DNA of 64,000 bases, from NCBI RefSeq assembly GCF_018688355.1, contig NZ_CP061317.1, positions 1,248,091 to 1,312,090 on the forward strand. The letters are read 5' to 3'. Source of the stretch: Polynucleobacter sp. AP-Elch-400A-B2 (GTDB lineage Bacteria; Pseudomonadota; Gammaproteobacteria; Burkholderiales; Burkholderiaceae). Shown in pieces: positions 51,233 to 60,374 of the stretch; the first letter of the stretch is position 1, and the number at the start of each line of letters is the position of its first letter. Made by a program: the position numbers and the translations under genes. The notes under the pieces were generated by a model. That model had not been told where the DNA came from and searched no databases. It was given only the letters and a program-made list of their open reading frames with translations.

Positions 51233-51935
51233 TCATTCCGAACAATTCCAGCAATTTGTCGAGTTCAAAGACGTCATTGTTAAACGTGATGGGCGCATCA
51301 TCTTAGATATCCCTGATGCAATTATTCCTGCCGACAGAATTTGCGCATGTATTGGACCTAATGGTGCCGGTAAGACGACCTTACTGAAGTTAATTGATGG
51401 CTTAATCAAACCAGATTCAGGCACTGTCGCCCACTCAAGCACCTCCATCAAATCATCTCTGATATTGCACCATACGCCGATGATCAAAGCCTCAGCACGA
51501 ACTAATATTGCGATGGTGAAAGACTCAGACTCCTCAATCAACTCTATTGCTATCGATTTGGTGATGGAGCAAATTGGATTGAGCCATCTTGCTAACAGTC
51601 CTGCAAACAAACTCTCGGCAGGTGAAAGACAAAAGCTTTGCTTGGGTCGAGTCATTCTGCAAAATCCTCATTTGGTTTTGCTAGATGAACCTACTGCTAA
51701 TTTAGATCCAAACACCACAGAGCAAGTAGAAGAGATCATTCGCCAATTTAAGTCTCAAGGCTCTGACGTCATCTTCACATCCCACCAACTTGCACAAGTA
51801 CAAAGAATCGCTGAGTACATCATCTTCATTGATCAGGGTCAGATAAAAGAAAAGGGACCCGTAGGTCCCTTCTTTGCCGATCCCCAGACACAAGCAGCTA
51901 AACGCTACTTACATCAAGAGTTGCTCGTCGACTAA
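51225..51935 (+). CDS. tupC: Tungstate ABC transporter ATPase TupC
   Basis: A 236-residue ATPase. Walker A GPNGAGKTT, signature LSAGERQKL, Walker B LVLLDEPTANLDPN, and the H-loop FTSHQLAQVQ. It starts inside the end of tupB (ATG at 51225). The last 30 codons contain a perfect stem-loop whose opposite strand ends the formate dehydrogenase transcript. Confidence 0.88.
   Translation: MVNHSEQFQQFVEFKDVIVKRDGRIILDIPDAIIPADRICACIGPNGAGKTTLLKLIDGLIKPDSGTVAHSSTSIKSSLILHHTPMIKASARTNIAMVKDSDSSINSIAIDLVMEQIGLSHLANSPANKLSAGERQKLCLGRVILQNPHLVLLDEPTANLDPNTTEQVEEIIRQFKSQGSDVIFTSHQLAQVQRIAEYIIFIDQGQIKEKGPVGPFFADPQTQAAKRYLHQELLVD
51841..51871 (-). terminator. Terminator of the fdh operon inside tupC
   Basis: An 8-bp stem (AAGGGACC-CGTA-GGTCCCTT at 51852-51871) is followed on the minus strand by TTCTTTTATCT. 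It lies 65 nt downstream of the stop of the gene at 51936, within the coding end of tupC. Confidence 0.75.
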
Positions 51936-52196
51936 TTACTTTGCTGCAGCCACAGGCGCAACGAATGGTGGCGGAGCCACACAAGCTGCTGGAGCCGGAG
52001 TCCCAGAAACTCTATAGCGTTCAGCTACCTTATTTTGAGCTTGGCATAGCTGGAATGCGCCCATTCTATCGCCGTAGGCAGCCTTTGCTTTTGTCAAAGC
52101 AGCAGCCTCTTGAGCTTCAGGCGTTAACGGTGGCAAAGCAGCAAATGCAACTGCACTTGCTAATGAACAGAGTGTGAGAGCGATGATTTTTTTCAT
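51936..52196 (-). CDS. Small exported protein after the formate dehydrogenase genes
   Basis: An 86-residue protein with a signal peptide (KKIIALTLCSLASAVAFAAL) and an Ala/Pro-rich end. Two cysteines (FQLCQ, AACVA) may form a disulfide. No family recognised. Upstream ATGs exist, but AAGGAC seven nt before ATG 52196 decides the start. It is 10 nt downstream of the cytochrome b subunit gene. Confidence 0.65.
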   Translation of the reverse strand: MKKIIALTLCSLASAVAFAALPPLTPEAQEAAALTKAKAAYGDRMGAFQLCQAQNKVAERYRVSGTPAPAACVAPPPFVAPVAAAK

Positions 52197-52206
52197 GGCC
52201 ATGTCC

Positions 52207-53262
52207 TTATTTATTAACTTTGTCGTACCAGAGCTCATGGTGCTCTTTGGCCCAAGTAGCATCAACGTAGCCAGTTTTCATACCGTCAATTGAACCTTGC
52301 ATACCGATAGAGCCAATGTAGATGTGCCCCATTGCCATTGCAGTCATCAAGATAGCAGCAGCGCTATGAATAATATTAGCCAACTGCATAGTGCCACGGA
52401 GATACTGCACATCCATAAACGGCACGATCATATCAAGTACAAACCCTGAAGCCGAAATAGTGAGGCCTAAAACAACCATACCAAACCAGAACCAGATTTT
52501 TTCACCCATGTTAAAGAAACCTGCAGGTGGGTGCTTACCAGTCAATGCGCCGCCAAGCGTCATCAACCAAGTAAGGTCACCCTTGCCTGGGATGTTGCGA
52601 GTAGCAAACAGTAAGAAGAAAATGACAACGCTCAAAGTGAACAATGGTCCAGAGTAGTTATGAATGTTCTTACAAATCATCAGGAATGATCCATAGGCTA
52701 AACCACCCATTAAAGGTAGTGCAAAGTACTTGCCCCACAAAATCAACATACCGGTTAAAGCTAGTCCAATAAAGCTGGCAGCCATTACCCAGTGGGTGAA
52801 ACGCTCAAAGCCGTTAAATCGCTTAATTTTCTGGCCAGACAAAGGGGCGTGCAGTTTAATTGGGCCCTTAACTAAGAACAGGGCAGCAATACCAAAGAAG
52901 GCAATTGCCAAGATCCAAGCTCCGTAGACGGTAATGACACCATTACGAATCAAGCGCCACTGTTGACCAGCACGCTGAATTAATACGCTCGCCTCTTTAT
53001 CAGGAATGCTGACATAGTTATATGGATCGCTATTAGCGGTATCCCATATCGCACCCTCTTTAGGAGCGGTATTTGCTGGCTGCGATTGTGCTTGAGTCCC
53101 CTTTGGAATTTCATTGAGATTCTTTGGGTAATCAATTCCGCTGGGGCTAGGCAGAGGTGGCATTGCTGCACGTTCAGCTAAGGCAATACCACTTAAGAGG
53201 CTTAGCGAGACACCAAGAGCTAAAGCCCAGGAGCGACTGACATTAATAAATGATCGATTCAT
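52207..53262 (-). CDS. Formate dehydrogenase cytochrome b subunit (gamma)
   Basis: A 351-residue inner-membrane subunit that takes electrons from the FeS subunit to quinone. A signal peptide and a periplasmic part (about 30-100) precede four or five helices; FERFTHWVMAASFIGLALTG is the haem b-binding first helix of the family and IHNYSGPLFTLSVVIFF follows. The TM histidines for two haems are present. The gene is fdhC/fdoI-like; the N-terminal extension is common in betaproteobacteria. Confidence 0.9.
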   Translation of the reverse strand: MNRSFINVSRSWALALGVSLSLLSGIALAERAAMPPLPSPSGIDYPKNLNEIPKGTQAQSQPANTAPKEGAIWDTANSDPYNYVSIPDKEASVLIQRAGQQWRLIRNGVITVYGAWILAIAFFGIAALFLVKGPIKLHAPLSGQKIKRFNGFERFTHWVMAASFIGLALTGMLILWGKYFALPLMGGLAYGSFLMICKNIHNYSGPLFTLSVVIFFLLFATRNIPGKGDLTWLMTLGGALTGKHPPAGFFNMGEKIWFWFGMVVLGLTISASGFVLDMIVPFMDVQYLRGTMQLANIIHSAAAILMTAMAMGHIYIGSIGMQGSIDGMKTGYVDATWAKEHHELWYDKVNK

Positions 53263-53309
53263 ACAAATATCCTTAAACGTTTTCGTTTTATTTATTGTTG
53301 TTTAACTGA

Positions 53310-53546
53310 TCACTTAGCGCGTGAATATTCAGATTGACCCTGATTGCGCTTGTTAATCGCTTCCGTCCAACTTACTTGATCACCAGGCTTCCATCCTTTA
53401 GTCATGAACCCATTGTCAGCACCCATATATGGTGCTACATCTGGGCGCTTAGCTGCATAAGCTGCAAGTTCAGGCGGTTCAGAGCAAGCGGATAACAACG
53501 TACCTGCTACCAGTCCGATGGCGAGAATTTTGAAATTCAATTTCAT
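53310..53546 (-). CDS. Small lipoprotein in the formate dehydrogenase operon
   Basis: A 78-residue protein with a lipoprotein signal (AIGLVAGTLLSAC). The mature part is short and polar, ending RNQGQSEYSRAK. No family recognised. TAGGAGCG-like AGGAGCG precedes ATG 53546, and the start overlaps the fdhB stop (ATGA). Its place between the FeS and the cytochrome subunit suggests a structural or assembly role. Confidence 0.65.
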   Translation of the reverse strand: MKLNFKILAIGLVAGTLLSACSEPPELAAYAAKRPDVAPYMGADNGFMTKGWKPGDQVSWTEAINKRNQGQSEYSRAK

Positions 53547-54202
53547 GATTTCGCTCCTGGAATTTTGGCGGCTGGTGTTGGGGCTGGAGCTGGTGAACCT
53601 GCAGGACCATAAGCAGTTGACCAACCAAAGATGTCATTGCTTGGATATCTACCATTTGCTTCACGCACTGAAACACGCTTAGCGTAAATACTAGAAATCA
53701 CATCGCCATCTCCACCAATCAATGCTTTGGTAGAACACATCTCAGCACATAAAGGCAACTTACCTTCAGCTAAACGGTTACGGCCATATTTCTCAAACTC
53801 AGCAACGCTACCGTTGGCTTCTGGACCACCGCTACAGAATGTGCACTTGTCCATTTTGCTGCGGACGCCGAAGGCGCCCTTGCTCAGGAACTGAGGTGCA
53901 CCAAATGGGCAGGCAAAAGAGCAATAGCCACAACCGATGCAAATATCTTTGTCATGTAAGACTACGCCTTCATCAGTGCGATAGAAGCAATCCACTGGAC
54001 AGACAGCCATACAAGGCGCATCCGAACAGTGCATACATGCAACTGAAATAGACTTTTCTTTACCGACAATACCGTCGTTAACCGTAACAACGCGGCGACG
54101 AGTAATACCCCAAGGCACTTCGTTGTCGTTCTTACAAGCAGTAACACAGCCATTGCACTCAATGCATCGTTCTGTATCACATATAAATTTCATTCTTGCC
54201 AT
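53543..54202 (-). CDS. fdhB: Formate dehydrogenase FeS subunit (beta)
   Basis: A 219-residue protein with four [4Fe-4S] clusters. Motifs: CIECNGCVTAC, CMHCSDAPCMAVC, CIGCGYCSFAC and the CTFC ... CAEMC pair. It links the catalytic subunit to the cytochrome b. No C-terminal anchor helix is present, unlike E. coli FdnH. Operon member, 27 nt after fdhA. Confidence 0.93.
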   Translation of the reverse strand: MARMKFICDTERCIECNGCVTACKNDNEVPWGITRRRVVTVNDGIVGKEKSISVACMHCSDAPCMAVCPVDCFYRTDEGVVLHDKDICIGCGYCSFACPFGAPQFLSKGAFGVRSKMDKCTFCSGGPEANGSVAEFEKYGRNRLAEGKLPLCAEMCSTKALIGGDGDVISSIYAKRVSVREANGRYPSNDIFGWSTAYGPAGSPAPAPTPAAKIPGAKS

Positions 54203-54229
54203 TGTGTTCTCCTGACTTTATTTTTTAAC

Positions 54230-57214
54230 TTAGGCAAATTTTTCGATTTGGCACATGGTGGTTTTAGTTTCTTGCATCATCGTTACCTGATCGTAGCCAT
54301 AGGTTGTGGCGGTATTTACCGCTTCACCTAAAACTACTGGGGCAGCGCCCTCTGGGTAATATTTGCGCAAGTCGTTACCCTGCCACCAGCCAGCGAAGTG
54401 GAATGGTACGAAGGCAGTGTCTTGATCAACACGCTCAGTAACCATCGCACGCACCTTGATCTTGGCACCCGTTGGAGACTTAACCCACACATAGTCCCAA
54501 TTCTCAATGCCGCGAGCTTCTGCTGCCTTAGGATTGATCTCTACGAAGTTCTCTTGCTGTAACTCAGCTAACCATGGGTTGGAACGAGTTTCATCACCTC
54601 CACCTTCGTACTCAACCAAACGACCAGAAGTCAGAACGATTGGGAACTTTTCATAGAGCTTGTCGCTCAAGTTCTTGTCTTGTAGCGTTTTGTATAGAGT
54701 TGGTAAGCGCCAGAAATTCTTCTTATCCGCAGATGTTGGGTACTTACGCATCATTGGCTCATTGGTACTGTAGAGCGCCTCGCGGTGAGTCGGAATAGCA
54801 TCTGGGAAGTTCCACACCACGGCACGTGCTTTCGCATTACCAAATGGATGGCAACCGTTTTTCATGACCACGCGCTGAATACCACCAGAGAGATCAGTCT
54901 TCCAGTTCTTGCCATCTGCAAGCTTTTGCTCTTCTTCAGTTAATTGATTCCACCAGCCGAGTTTCTTCACAAGTACGTGATCAAACTCTGGGTAACCAGT
55001 GGTGATCGCTGAACCCTTAGAGCAAGAACCATCTTCAGCCAATAAATTCTTACCATCTTTTTCCACACCGAAGTTCGCACGGAAGTTACCGCCACCTTCC
55101 ATCACACTCTTACTGGTGTCATAGAGGTTTGGTGATCCTGGATGCTTAATTGAGGCAGTGCCGTAGCAAGGCCAAGGCAAACCATAGTAATCACCTGTCG
55201 TGTCGTAACCAGTTACTGGATCAACGCCACCACGTGACTTCAATGTTTTCGGATCAAATGAACCCGCCATTCTCATGTGCGCTTTTAAGCGCTCAGGAGT
55301 TTGACCGGTGTAACCAATAGTCCATACGGAGCGGTTGATCTCGCGCAAAATTGATTCGATCTCTGGCTCTTTCCACTGCTTGCCAGCAAACTTTGAATTG
55401 AGCATCTTGTAATTCTTGGAGAGCTCTTCTCCAAAGCCAAGGCGATCTGCAAATGCTTGCATGATCACATGGTCAGGAACTGACTCAAACAATGGATCAA
55501 TGACTTTCTCGCGCCACTGCAATGAGCGGTTTGAAGCGGTAGCTGAACCTGTTGTCTCGAACTGGGTTGTAGCAGGCAATAAGTACACATTGCGATTTTT
55601 GTTTATAGACTGGCCTTCAGCAGGAGGCATTGCTGCCATTGCCGCAGTAGCACTTGGATAGGGATCAACCACTACCAACAAATCCAATTTATCCATCGCA
55701 CGCTTCATATCCAAACCGCGTGTTTGTGAGTTCGGCGCATGACCCCAGAAGAACAAACCTTTGACGTTGGTCTGTTGATCAATCATGTCATTCTTTTCAA
55801 GTACCGCGTCAACCCAACGAGAAACCGTAGTACCGGATTTCTCCATCATGTCGGGAGCGTAGCGACCTTTAATCCACTCATAGTCAACACCCCATACAGT
55901 TGCAAAGTGCTTCCATGAGCCTGCAGCAAGGCCATAGTAACCAGGCAATGAATCTGGGTTAGGACCAACGTCAGTTGCACCTTGAACGTTATCGTGACCG
56001 CGGAAAATATTTGCACCACCACCGGACTTACCGATGTTGCCCAAAGCCAATTGCAGAATGCAAGATGCACGAACCATGGCGTTGCCGATGGTGTGTTGTG
56101 TTTGACCCATACACCAGACCAAAGTGCTTGGACGATTCTTCGCCATTGTTTCAGCAACTTTGTACATCTGCGCTTCTGGAACGCCACAAGCCTCTTCTAC
56201 ATTTTTAGGAGTCCACTTTTCCATCACTTCTTTGCGGATCTCGTCCATACCGTAAACACGGTCATTAATGTACTTCTTATCTTCCCAACCATTGTTGAAG
56301 ATGTGATAGAGAACACCGAATAAGAATGGAATATCAGTGCCTGAACGAATACGAACATACTGATCAGACTTCGCTGCAGTACGGGTATAGCGTGGGTCAA
56401 CTACGATAACCTTGCAACCATTTTCTTTTGCATGCAATAAGCTGAGCATAGACACTGGGTGCGCTTCTGCAGCGTTAGAACCAATGTACAAAGCCGCCTT
56501 CGAATTCATCATGTCGTTGTAGCTATTGGTCATCGCACCATAGCCCCAGGTGTTAGCAACACCGGCAACAGTAGTGGAGTGGCAAATACGAGCTTGGTGG
56601 TCTGTATTGTTGGTTCCAAAGAAAGAAACCCACTTACGCATTAAGTAAGCTTGCTCGTTATTGTGCTTTGAAGAGCCAATAAAAAAGAGTGAATCTGGAC
56701 TGTACTTGCTACGCAAATCTTTCATCTGCGCAGTGATTTCAGTCAAAGCCTGATCCCAAGAAATGCGTTGATATTTGCCGTCAACCAACTTCATTGGGTA
56801 GCGCAAACGGAAATCGCCGTGGCCATGCTCGCGCAAAGATGCGCCCTTAGCGCAGTAAGCACCCAAGTTAATAGGGGAATCAAATGCGGAGTCTTGACGA
56901 ACCCAAACACCATTCTCAACGGTAGCGTCAGTTGCGCAACCTACGGAGCAGTGAGTACAAATTGTTCTCTTGACCTCGATCTTACCCTTGCCGTCCAGCA
57001 TTGTCTTGCTTTGCTCAGCGGATGCCTTTTGCACCAGCGTTAATTGGCTTGCCGCGATACCAGCACCAACACCCACTCCGGAGCGCTTGAGGAAGGTACG
57101 ACGATCCATCGTTGGCACGGCAGACTGAAGTCCACGTGACAAGCTGCCAATGAGGCGTGATGCAGGTGTAGAGCGACCGCTCTGTGGGGTATTGGATTTA
57201 CGAGTCAGACTCAT
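54230..57214 (-). CDS. fdhA: Formate dehydrogenase catalytic subunit (alpha), cysteine type
   Basis: A 994-residue Mo/W-bis-MGD enzyme that oxidises formate to CO2, exported by Tat. The twin arginine is RR38-39 in DRRTFLKRSG. The [4Fe-4S] site is C86, C89, C93, C121. The metal ligand is Cys211 in ARICHST, so no selenocysteine or UGA is used. The residue after it is His, needed for proton transfer. The nearby tungstate transporter genes favour tungsten in the active site (inference). CAGGGA precedes the ATG. Confidence 0.95.
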   Translation of the reverse strand: MSLTRKSNTPQSGRSTPASRLIGSLSRGLQSAVPTMDRRTFLKRSGVGVGAGIAASQLTLVQKASAEQSKTMLDGKGKIEVKRTICTHCSVGCATDATVENGVWVRQDSAFDSPINLGAYCAKGASLREHGHGDFRLRYPMKLVDGKYQRISWDQALTEITAQMKDLRSKYSPDSLFFIGSSKHNNEQAYLMRKWVSFFGTNNTDHQARICHSTTVAGVANTWGYGAMTNSYNDMMNSKAALYIGSNAAEAHPVSMLSLLHAKENGCKVIVVDPRYTRTAAKSDQYVRIRSGTDIPFLFGVLYHIFNNGWEDKKYINDRVYGMDEIRKEVMEKWTPKNVEEACGVPEAQMYKVAETMAKNRPSTLVWCMGQTQHTIGNAMVRASCILQLALGNIGKSGGGANIFRGHDNVQGATDVGPNPDSLPGYYGLAAGSWKHFATVWGVDYEWIKGRYAPDMMEKSGTTVSRWVDAVLEKNDMIDQQTNVKGLFFWGHAPNSQTRGLDMKRAMDKLDLLVVVDPYPSATAAMAAMPPAEGQSINKNRNVYLLPATTQFETTGSATASNRSLQWREKVIDPLFESVPDHVIMQAFADRLGFGEELSKNYKMLNSKFAGKQWKEPEIESILREINRSVWTIGYTGQTPERLKAHMRMAGSFDPKTLKSRGGVDPVTGYDTTGDYYGLPWPCYGTASIKHPGSPNLYDTSKSVMEGGGNFRANFGVEKDGKNLLAEDGSCSKGSAITTGYPEFDHVLVKKLGWWNQLTEEEQKLADGKNWKTDLSGGIQRVVMKNGCHPFGNAKARAVVWNFPDAIPTHREALYSTNEPMMRKYPTSADKKNFWRLPTLYKTLQDKNLSDKLYEKFPIVLTSGRLVEYEGGGDETRSNPWLAELQQENFVEINPKAAEARGIENWDYVWVKSPTGAKIKVRAMVTERVDQDTAFVPFHFAGWWQGNDLRKYYPEGAAPVVLGEAVNTATTYGYDQVTMMQETKTTMCQIEKFA

Positions 57215-57274
57215 ATGTTGTCCCTGAGAAATTTTTATTTAATTATTTGGAAATGGCTTAATTAAGAACTTGAT

Positions 57275-57496
57275 TTAAAGCATGGTGGTTTCGTAATACT
57301 TACGAATGTGCGCTGTGAGCTGATAGCCATCATCTTTACCCTGCACTGTGCTGCCAATTTCTTGAATCACTGCTTTGCCAATCGGCGTTTGGGAAGCTAT
57401 TGCTACCGCTCCAACAGTGGCACCTGCCCCGATGAAAAACTTCCTACGGGAAGGCTTGTTTTCTTCGTTTACTGTGGCTGTAGATTTGGTGCTCAT
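57275..57496 (-). CDS. Small Tat-signal formate dehydrogenase protein
   Basis: A 73-residue protein. SRRKFFIGAGATVGAVAIAS is a twin-arginine signal, and the remaining 40 residues are polar (QGKDDGYQLTAHIRKYY). It is found before fdhA in betaproteobacterial clusters and has no known function; co-export with FdhA by a piggy-back route, or a small subunit, is possible. TAGGAGC before ATG 57496. First gene of the structural operon. Confidence 0.75.
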   Translation of the reverse strand: MSTKSTATVNEENKPSRRKFFIGAGATVGAVAIASQTPIGKAVIQEIGSTVQGKDDGYQLTAHIRKYYETTML

Positions 57497-57520
57497 CGTA
57501 TGCTCCTATTTAGTGCTAAT

Positions 57521-57534
57521 TTGATATTTATCAA
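57521..57534. promoter_or_regulatory. FNR/Anr-type binding site before the fdh structural genes
   Basis: TTGATATTTATCAA is a perfect match to TTGAT-N4-ATCAA. It is centred about 31 bp upstream of the start codon at 57496, after the terminator of the upstream genes. This position is too close to the start codon for usual class II activation, so repression or a different promoter geometry must be considered. Confidence 0.6.
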
Positions 57535-57574
57535 GTTTAGTTGGTAATTGCATTTCTGTCATATTAGCGACACA

Positions 57575-57617
57575 AAATTTATATAAAAAGGGGGGGTAAA
57601 CACTAACCCCTCTTTTT
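57575..57617 (-). terminator. Terminator between torD-like gene and fdh structural genes
   Basis: AAAAAGGGGGGGT at 57585-57597 pairs with AACCCCTCTTTTT at 57605-57617 with one wobble, and on the minus strand the run continues TTTTTATATAAATTTT. It is 16 nt after the stop at 57633 and splits the region into two transcription units. Confidence 0.75.
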
Positions 57618-57632
57618 GATGCAATTTAGGGC

Positions 57633-58277
57633 TTAAAGCATGTCGAAACTTTGGCCTTCAATGGCGAGAAACTCCCGAGCCAAGGCGGCTACTGGGTGAT
57701 AGAGGTGCATTTCAGGGATATTTTCTATTGAATCGCAGAGTTCGTCGTACCAAGGACGGATATGGCTATTGAAAAAGACCCTTTGATTTGTAAGGTTTGA
57801 AATCTCCACATCATCGCCTGCGATGAGGTATCTCATGACCTCACATAGGGCTGAGATATGGTCCTCAGTCTCAGTAACCTCTTCTGCAGACTCCAAGCCG
57901 AAAGTGTCTAGAGATCGACGGATCTCGACTAAAGGCTTCTCGTTTAAATGGCCAGCCATGTAAAAGGAGCCGTTCAAAATGATGTTGGGTCGCCCTACGC
58001 TAATGAAGTTCAGATCAAACTCATCGTGCCAGGCCTTAGCGGGGTTATTTTTAGCAGCTTCAACTACGCTATGCCAAACCTTCGCCAGTGGAGCATCTTC
58101 TGCCCGGCTCTCTTCTCCATCCGGAATGGAGGCGGCAATTTGATTCAGTAACTCCTGGTCGGGTGGTTGATGAAAGAGTCGAGCAATCAAACCATACAGG
58201 TCTGCACGAGCAAGCTCCTCGGGCAAGCCCTCATCACCAACAGTGGTTACCGCACCTTCTTGTATCTTTTCACTCAT
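57633..58277 (-). CDS. TorD/DmsD-family formate dehydrogenase chaperone
   Basis: A 214-residue all-helical protein of the TorD family. EELARADLYGLIARLFHQPP opens, and the family motif DHISALCEVMRYLIAGDD follows at about 130-148. TorD proteins guard the Tat signal and cofactor loading of molybdo-enzymes; here the target is likely FdhA. Overlaps the polyferredoxin gene by 4 nt (ATGA). Confidence 0.85.
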   Translation of the reverse strand: MSEKIQEGAVTTVGDEGLPEELARADLYGLIARLFHQPPDQELLNQIAASIPDGEESRAEDAPLAKVWHSVVEAAKNNPAKAWHDEFDLNFISVGRPNIILNGSFYMAGHLNEKPLVEIRRSLDTFGLESAEEVTETEDHISALCEVMRYLIAGDDVEISNLTNQRVFFNSHIRPWYDELCDSIENIPEMHLYHPVAALAREFLAIEGQSFDML

Positions 58278-60364
58278 TGTTCTTTATTCACCATATCAAC
58301 CACACGACAATCACTACACATCTTGAGTCTCTCTAAGGCAGCGCCAGCAAAAGCCCCGTGAGCGCCCAACTTGGAGAGCATCAAATCCACCATCTTGGAA
58401 GTTCCAAATACCTTCCCACAGCTAATGCAGTGAAAGGGCTTGGTTTCATTTAGCTCAACCTTTTCCTTGCGCTGCTCTACTGAAAGCAATCGAGGTGATA
58501 GTGCTAAGGCCTGCTCGGGGCAGGTCTGAACGCAGATACCACATTGAACGCAGTGCTTTTCAATAAAGGAAAGCTTCGGCTCATCCAGGTTATCCAATAG
58601 CGCGCCCTCAGGGCAGCTACCCACACAAGACATACAGAGAGTGCAAGCATCCTTGTTGATATTGAGTCCGCCTAAGAAGGATGACTTTGGCAATACTGCC
58701 CCAGCCACTGGAAGTGGTGTTTTGGCTTGCTTTTGCAAATGCTCCAAGACCATCTCTATGGTTTCGCGTTTCTGATTCCCCAAACCAAAACTGGCCGGAG
58801 AACAAATAGCCGGCAGAGCACCACGCTGACGAAGCTTGGCCATGGCAGAAGATGCTGGCTGCAGGCCCCCAATGGAGTCGATCTGTATTAACGAGAACCT
58901 GGCATCAAATCCATAGGCAGCCAGAATGGCATTCCCTAAATCGGTTTGCGTCTCTAGTGCGGCGCGATAAGCAGGATCCTCATCACCTGTTAGCAACAGA
59001 ATCACTTCGCCAAAACCATAACTGAGCGCACCTAGCCATAAATCCAATCCAGTAGAAGCAATATGCTCAATGCCATAGGGTAATACAAAAGATGGCAATC
59101 CTTCAGACTGCTTTGGCTTTAAGTGAGCCAATCGTCCTAGAGAATCTAAAGCTTGGGTTCCAGCTTGAAGTGTATGCAATAGCAATACAGGTGCTTGCGC
59201 TTGTTTAGTCTTAGCGCTCTCGAGGGCAAAGATGTTCGCGAGAGTTTTAATCTCTTTACCTTGATGAGGCACGCTTGGGTAGTTGTAGCGCATTGCGCTA
59301 GATGGGCAAACTGTCGAGCAAGCTCCACAGCCCATACACAGATTTGGATTGACTTCTATAGTGCCCTGGCCATTTTTGAATAGAGAAGAAATGGCACCTG
59401 TAGAGCAAACATCGATACAAGCATTGCACCCGACTTTGCCATTACGTCCATGGGCACAGACTTTCTCGTTATAGGCAAAGTACTTTGGCTTTTCAAACTC
59501 GCCGACTAGACCTAATAGTTGGCTGGCAACTAATGCTTGCTCCAAAGAATCATTGCCGGGAGCAAAGTAGCCTTTTGGAGTCTGACTCATGCGCATCTGC
59601 GGATCAACACGCAGATCCATGATCAAATCAAACTCAGCACTGCGCTTACGCTCTACTCGATCAAAATTAATCGCACCAATACCGGCACAAGCCGTGACAC
59701 AGGCACGATGGGATTTGCATTTATCTAAATCAATCTGAAAGGCATCATCAATTGCGCCCTCAGGACAAACTTCAACGCAGGCCCCGCAGCGGGTGCACAT
59801 CTCTGGATCAATTGGGTTTTGCAAATCCCAATCTACGGAGAAATTACCTAGATAACCATCTAACTTAGTAAGACTACCGGTGTATATCGGAAAGTTTCTG
59901 GCGATGGGTAGTGCGCCCGGCTCGGTACATAAAACAGAGACATCAAGAGAGTCACTAAGCTTTTCAGCCCAAGGCAAAGCTTGTTTACCAGGACCAACGA
60001 TCAGCAGGCGCCCTTGGCTTTCATAATTAACGACTGGGACGGGCTCTGCTTGGGGCATCTCAGCTAATGCCAGCAGTGCCGCAATCTTTGGAGTAGAAGC
60101 TTTTGCCTCTTGAGTCCAACCTGCTACCTCACGAATATTGACGAAACGCAATGGCGCAACTAAAGGCTTTGTTGATTGCTCAGCCAACTCACTAAATAAA
60201 GCGCTCTCTTGAGTACACGCAATCACGATGGAGTCGCTACCATCAAATGCCTTAATGACTGAACCCACTTCTTGTCTACACAAGGAAGTGTGCATGGTGA
60301 GACCCAGGGCCTTAGCATCCAAGGGCATGGTTCCATTGCAATTACAGACTAGTTTTTGACTCAT
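58274..60364 (-). CDS. Polyferredoxin-like 4Fe-4S protein of the fdh cluster
   Basis: A 696-residue cytoplasmic protein without signal peptide. Cluster motifs in order: CTRCGACVEVC, CKSHRACVTAC, CNACIDVC, CMGCGACSTVC, CTLCMSCVGSC and CVQCGICVQTC, so five or six [4Fe-4S] sites; a final CISC ... CSDC could bind zinc or a further cluster. Between the ferredoxin parts lies a Rossmann-like stretch. It is a common partner of betaproteobacterial fdh genes and may pass electrons or assist FdhA maturation. Confidence 0.85.
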   Translation of the reverse strand: MSQKLVCNCNGTMPLDAKALGLTMHTSLCRQEVGSVIKAFDGSDSIVIACTQESALFSELAEQSTKPLVAPLRFVNIREVAGWTQEAKASTPKIAALLALAEMPQAEPVPVVNYESQGRLLIVGPGKQALPWAEKLSDSLDVSVLCTEPGALPIARNFPIYTGSLTKLDGYLGNFSVDWDLQNPIDPEMCTRCGACVEVCPEGAIDDAFQIDLDKCKSHRACVTACAGIGAINFDRVERKRSAEFDLIMDLRVDPQMRMSQTPKGYFAPGNDSLEQALVASQLLGLVGEFEKPKYFAYNEKVCAHGRNGKVGCNACIDVCSTGAISSLFKNGQGTIEVNPNLCMGCGACSTVCPSSAMRYNYPSVPHQGKEIKTLANIFALESAKTKQAQAPVLLLHTLQAGTQALDSLGRLAHLKPKQSEGLPSFVLPYGIEHIASTGLDLWLGALSYGFGEVILLLTGDEDPAYRAALETQTDLGNAILAAYGFDARFSLIQIDSIGGLQPASSAMAKLRQRGALPAICSPASFGLGNQKRETIEMVLEHLQKQAKTPLPVAGAVLPKSSFLGGLNINKDACTLCMSCVGSCPEGALLDNLDEPKLSFIEKHCVQCGICVQTCPEQALALSPRLLSVEQRKEKVELNETKPFHCISCGKVFGTSKMVDLMLSKLGAHGAFAGAALERLKMCSDCRVVDMVNKEQ

Positions 60365-60374
60365 TGATTTTTTC

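Noticed and set aside
54230..57214. A selenocysteine (in-frame UGA) formate dehydrogenase
   Set aside because: The metal-ligand position is a normal Cys codon (Cys211) and the frame has no internal stop.
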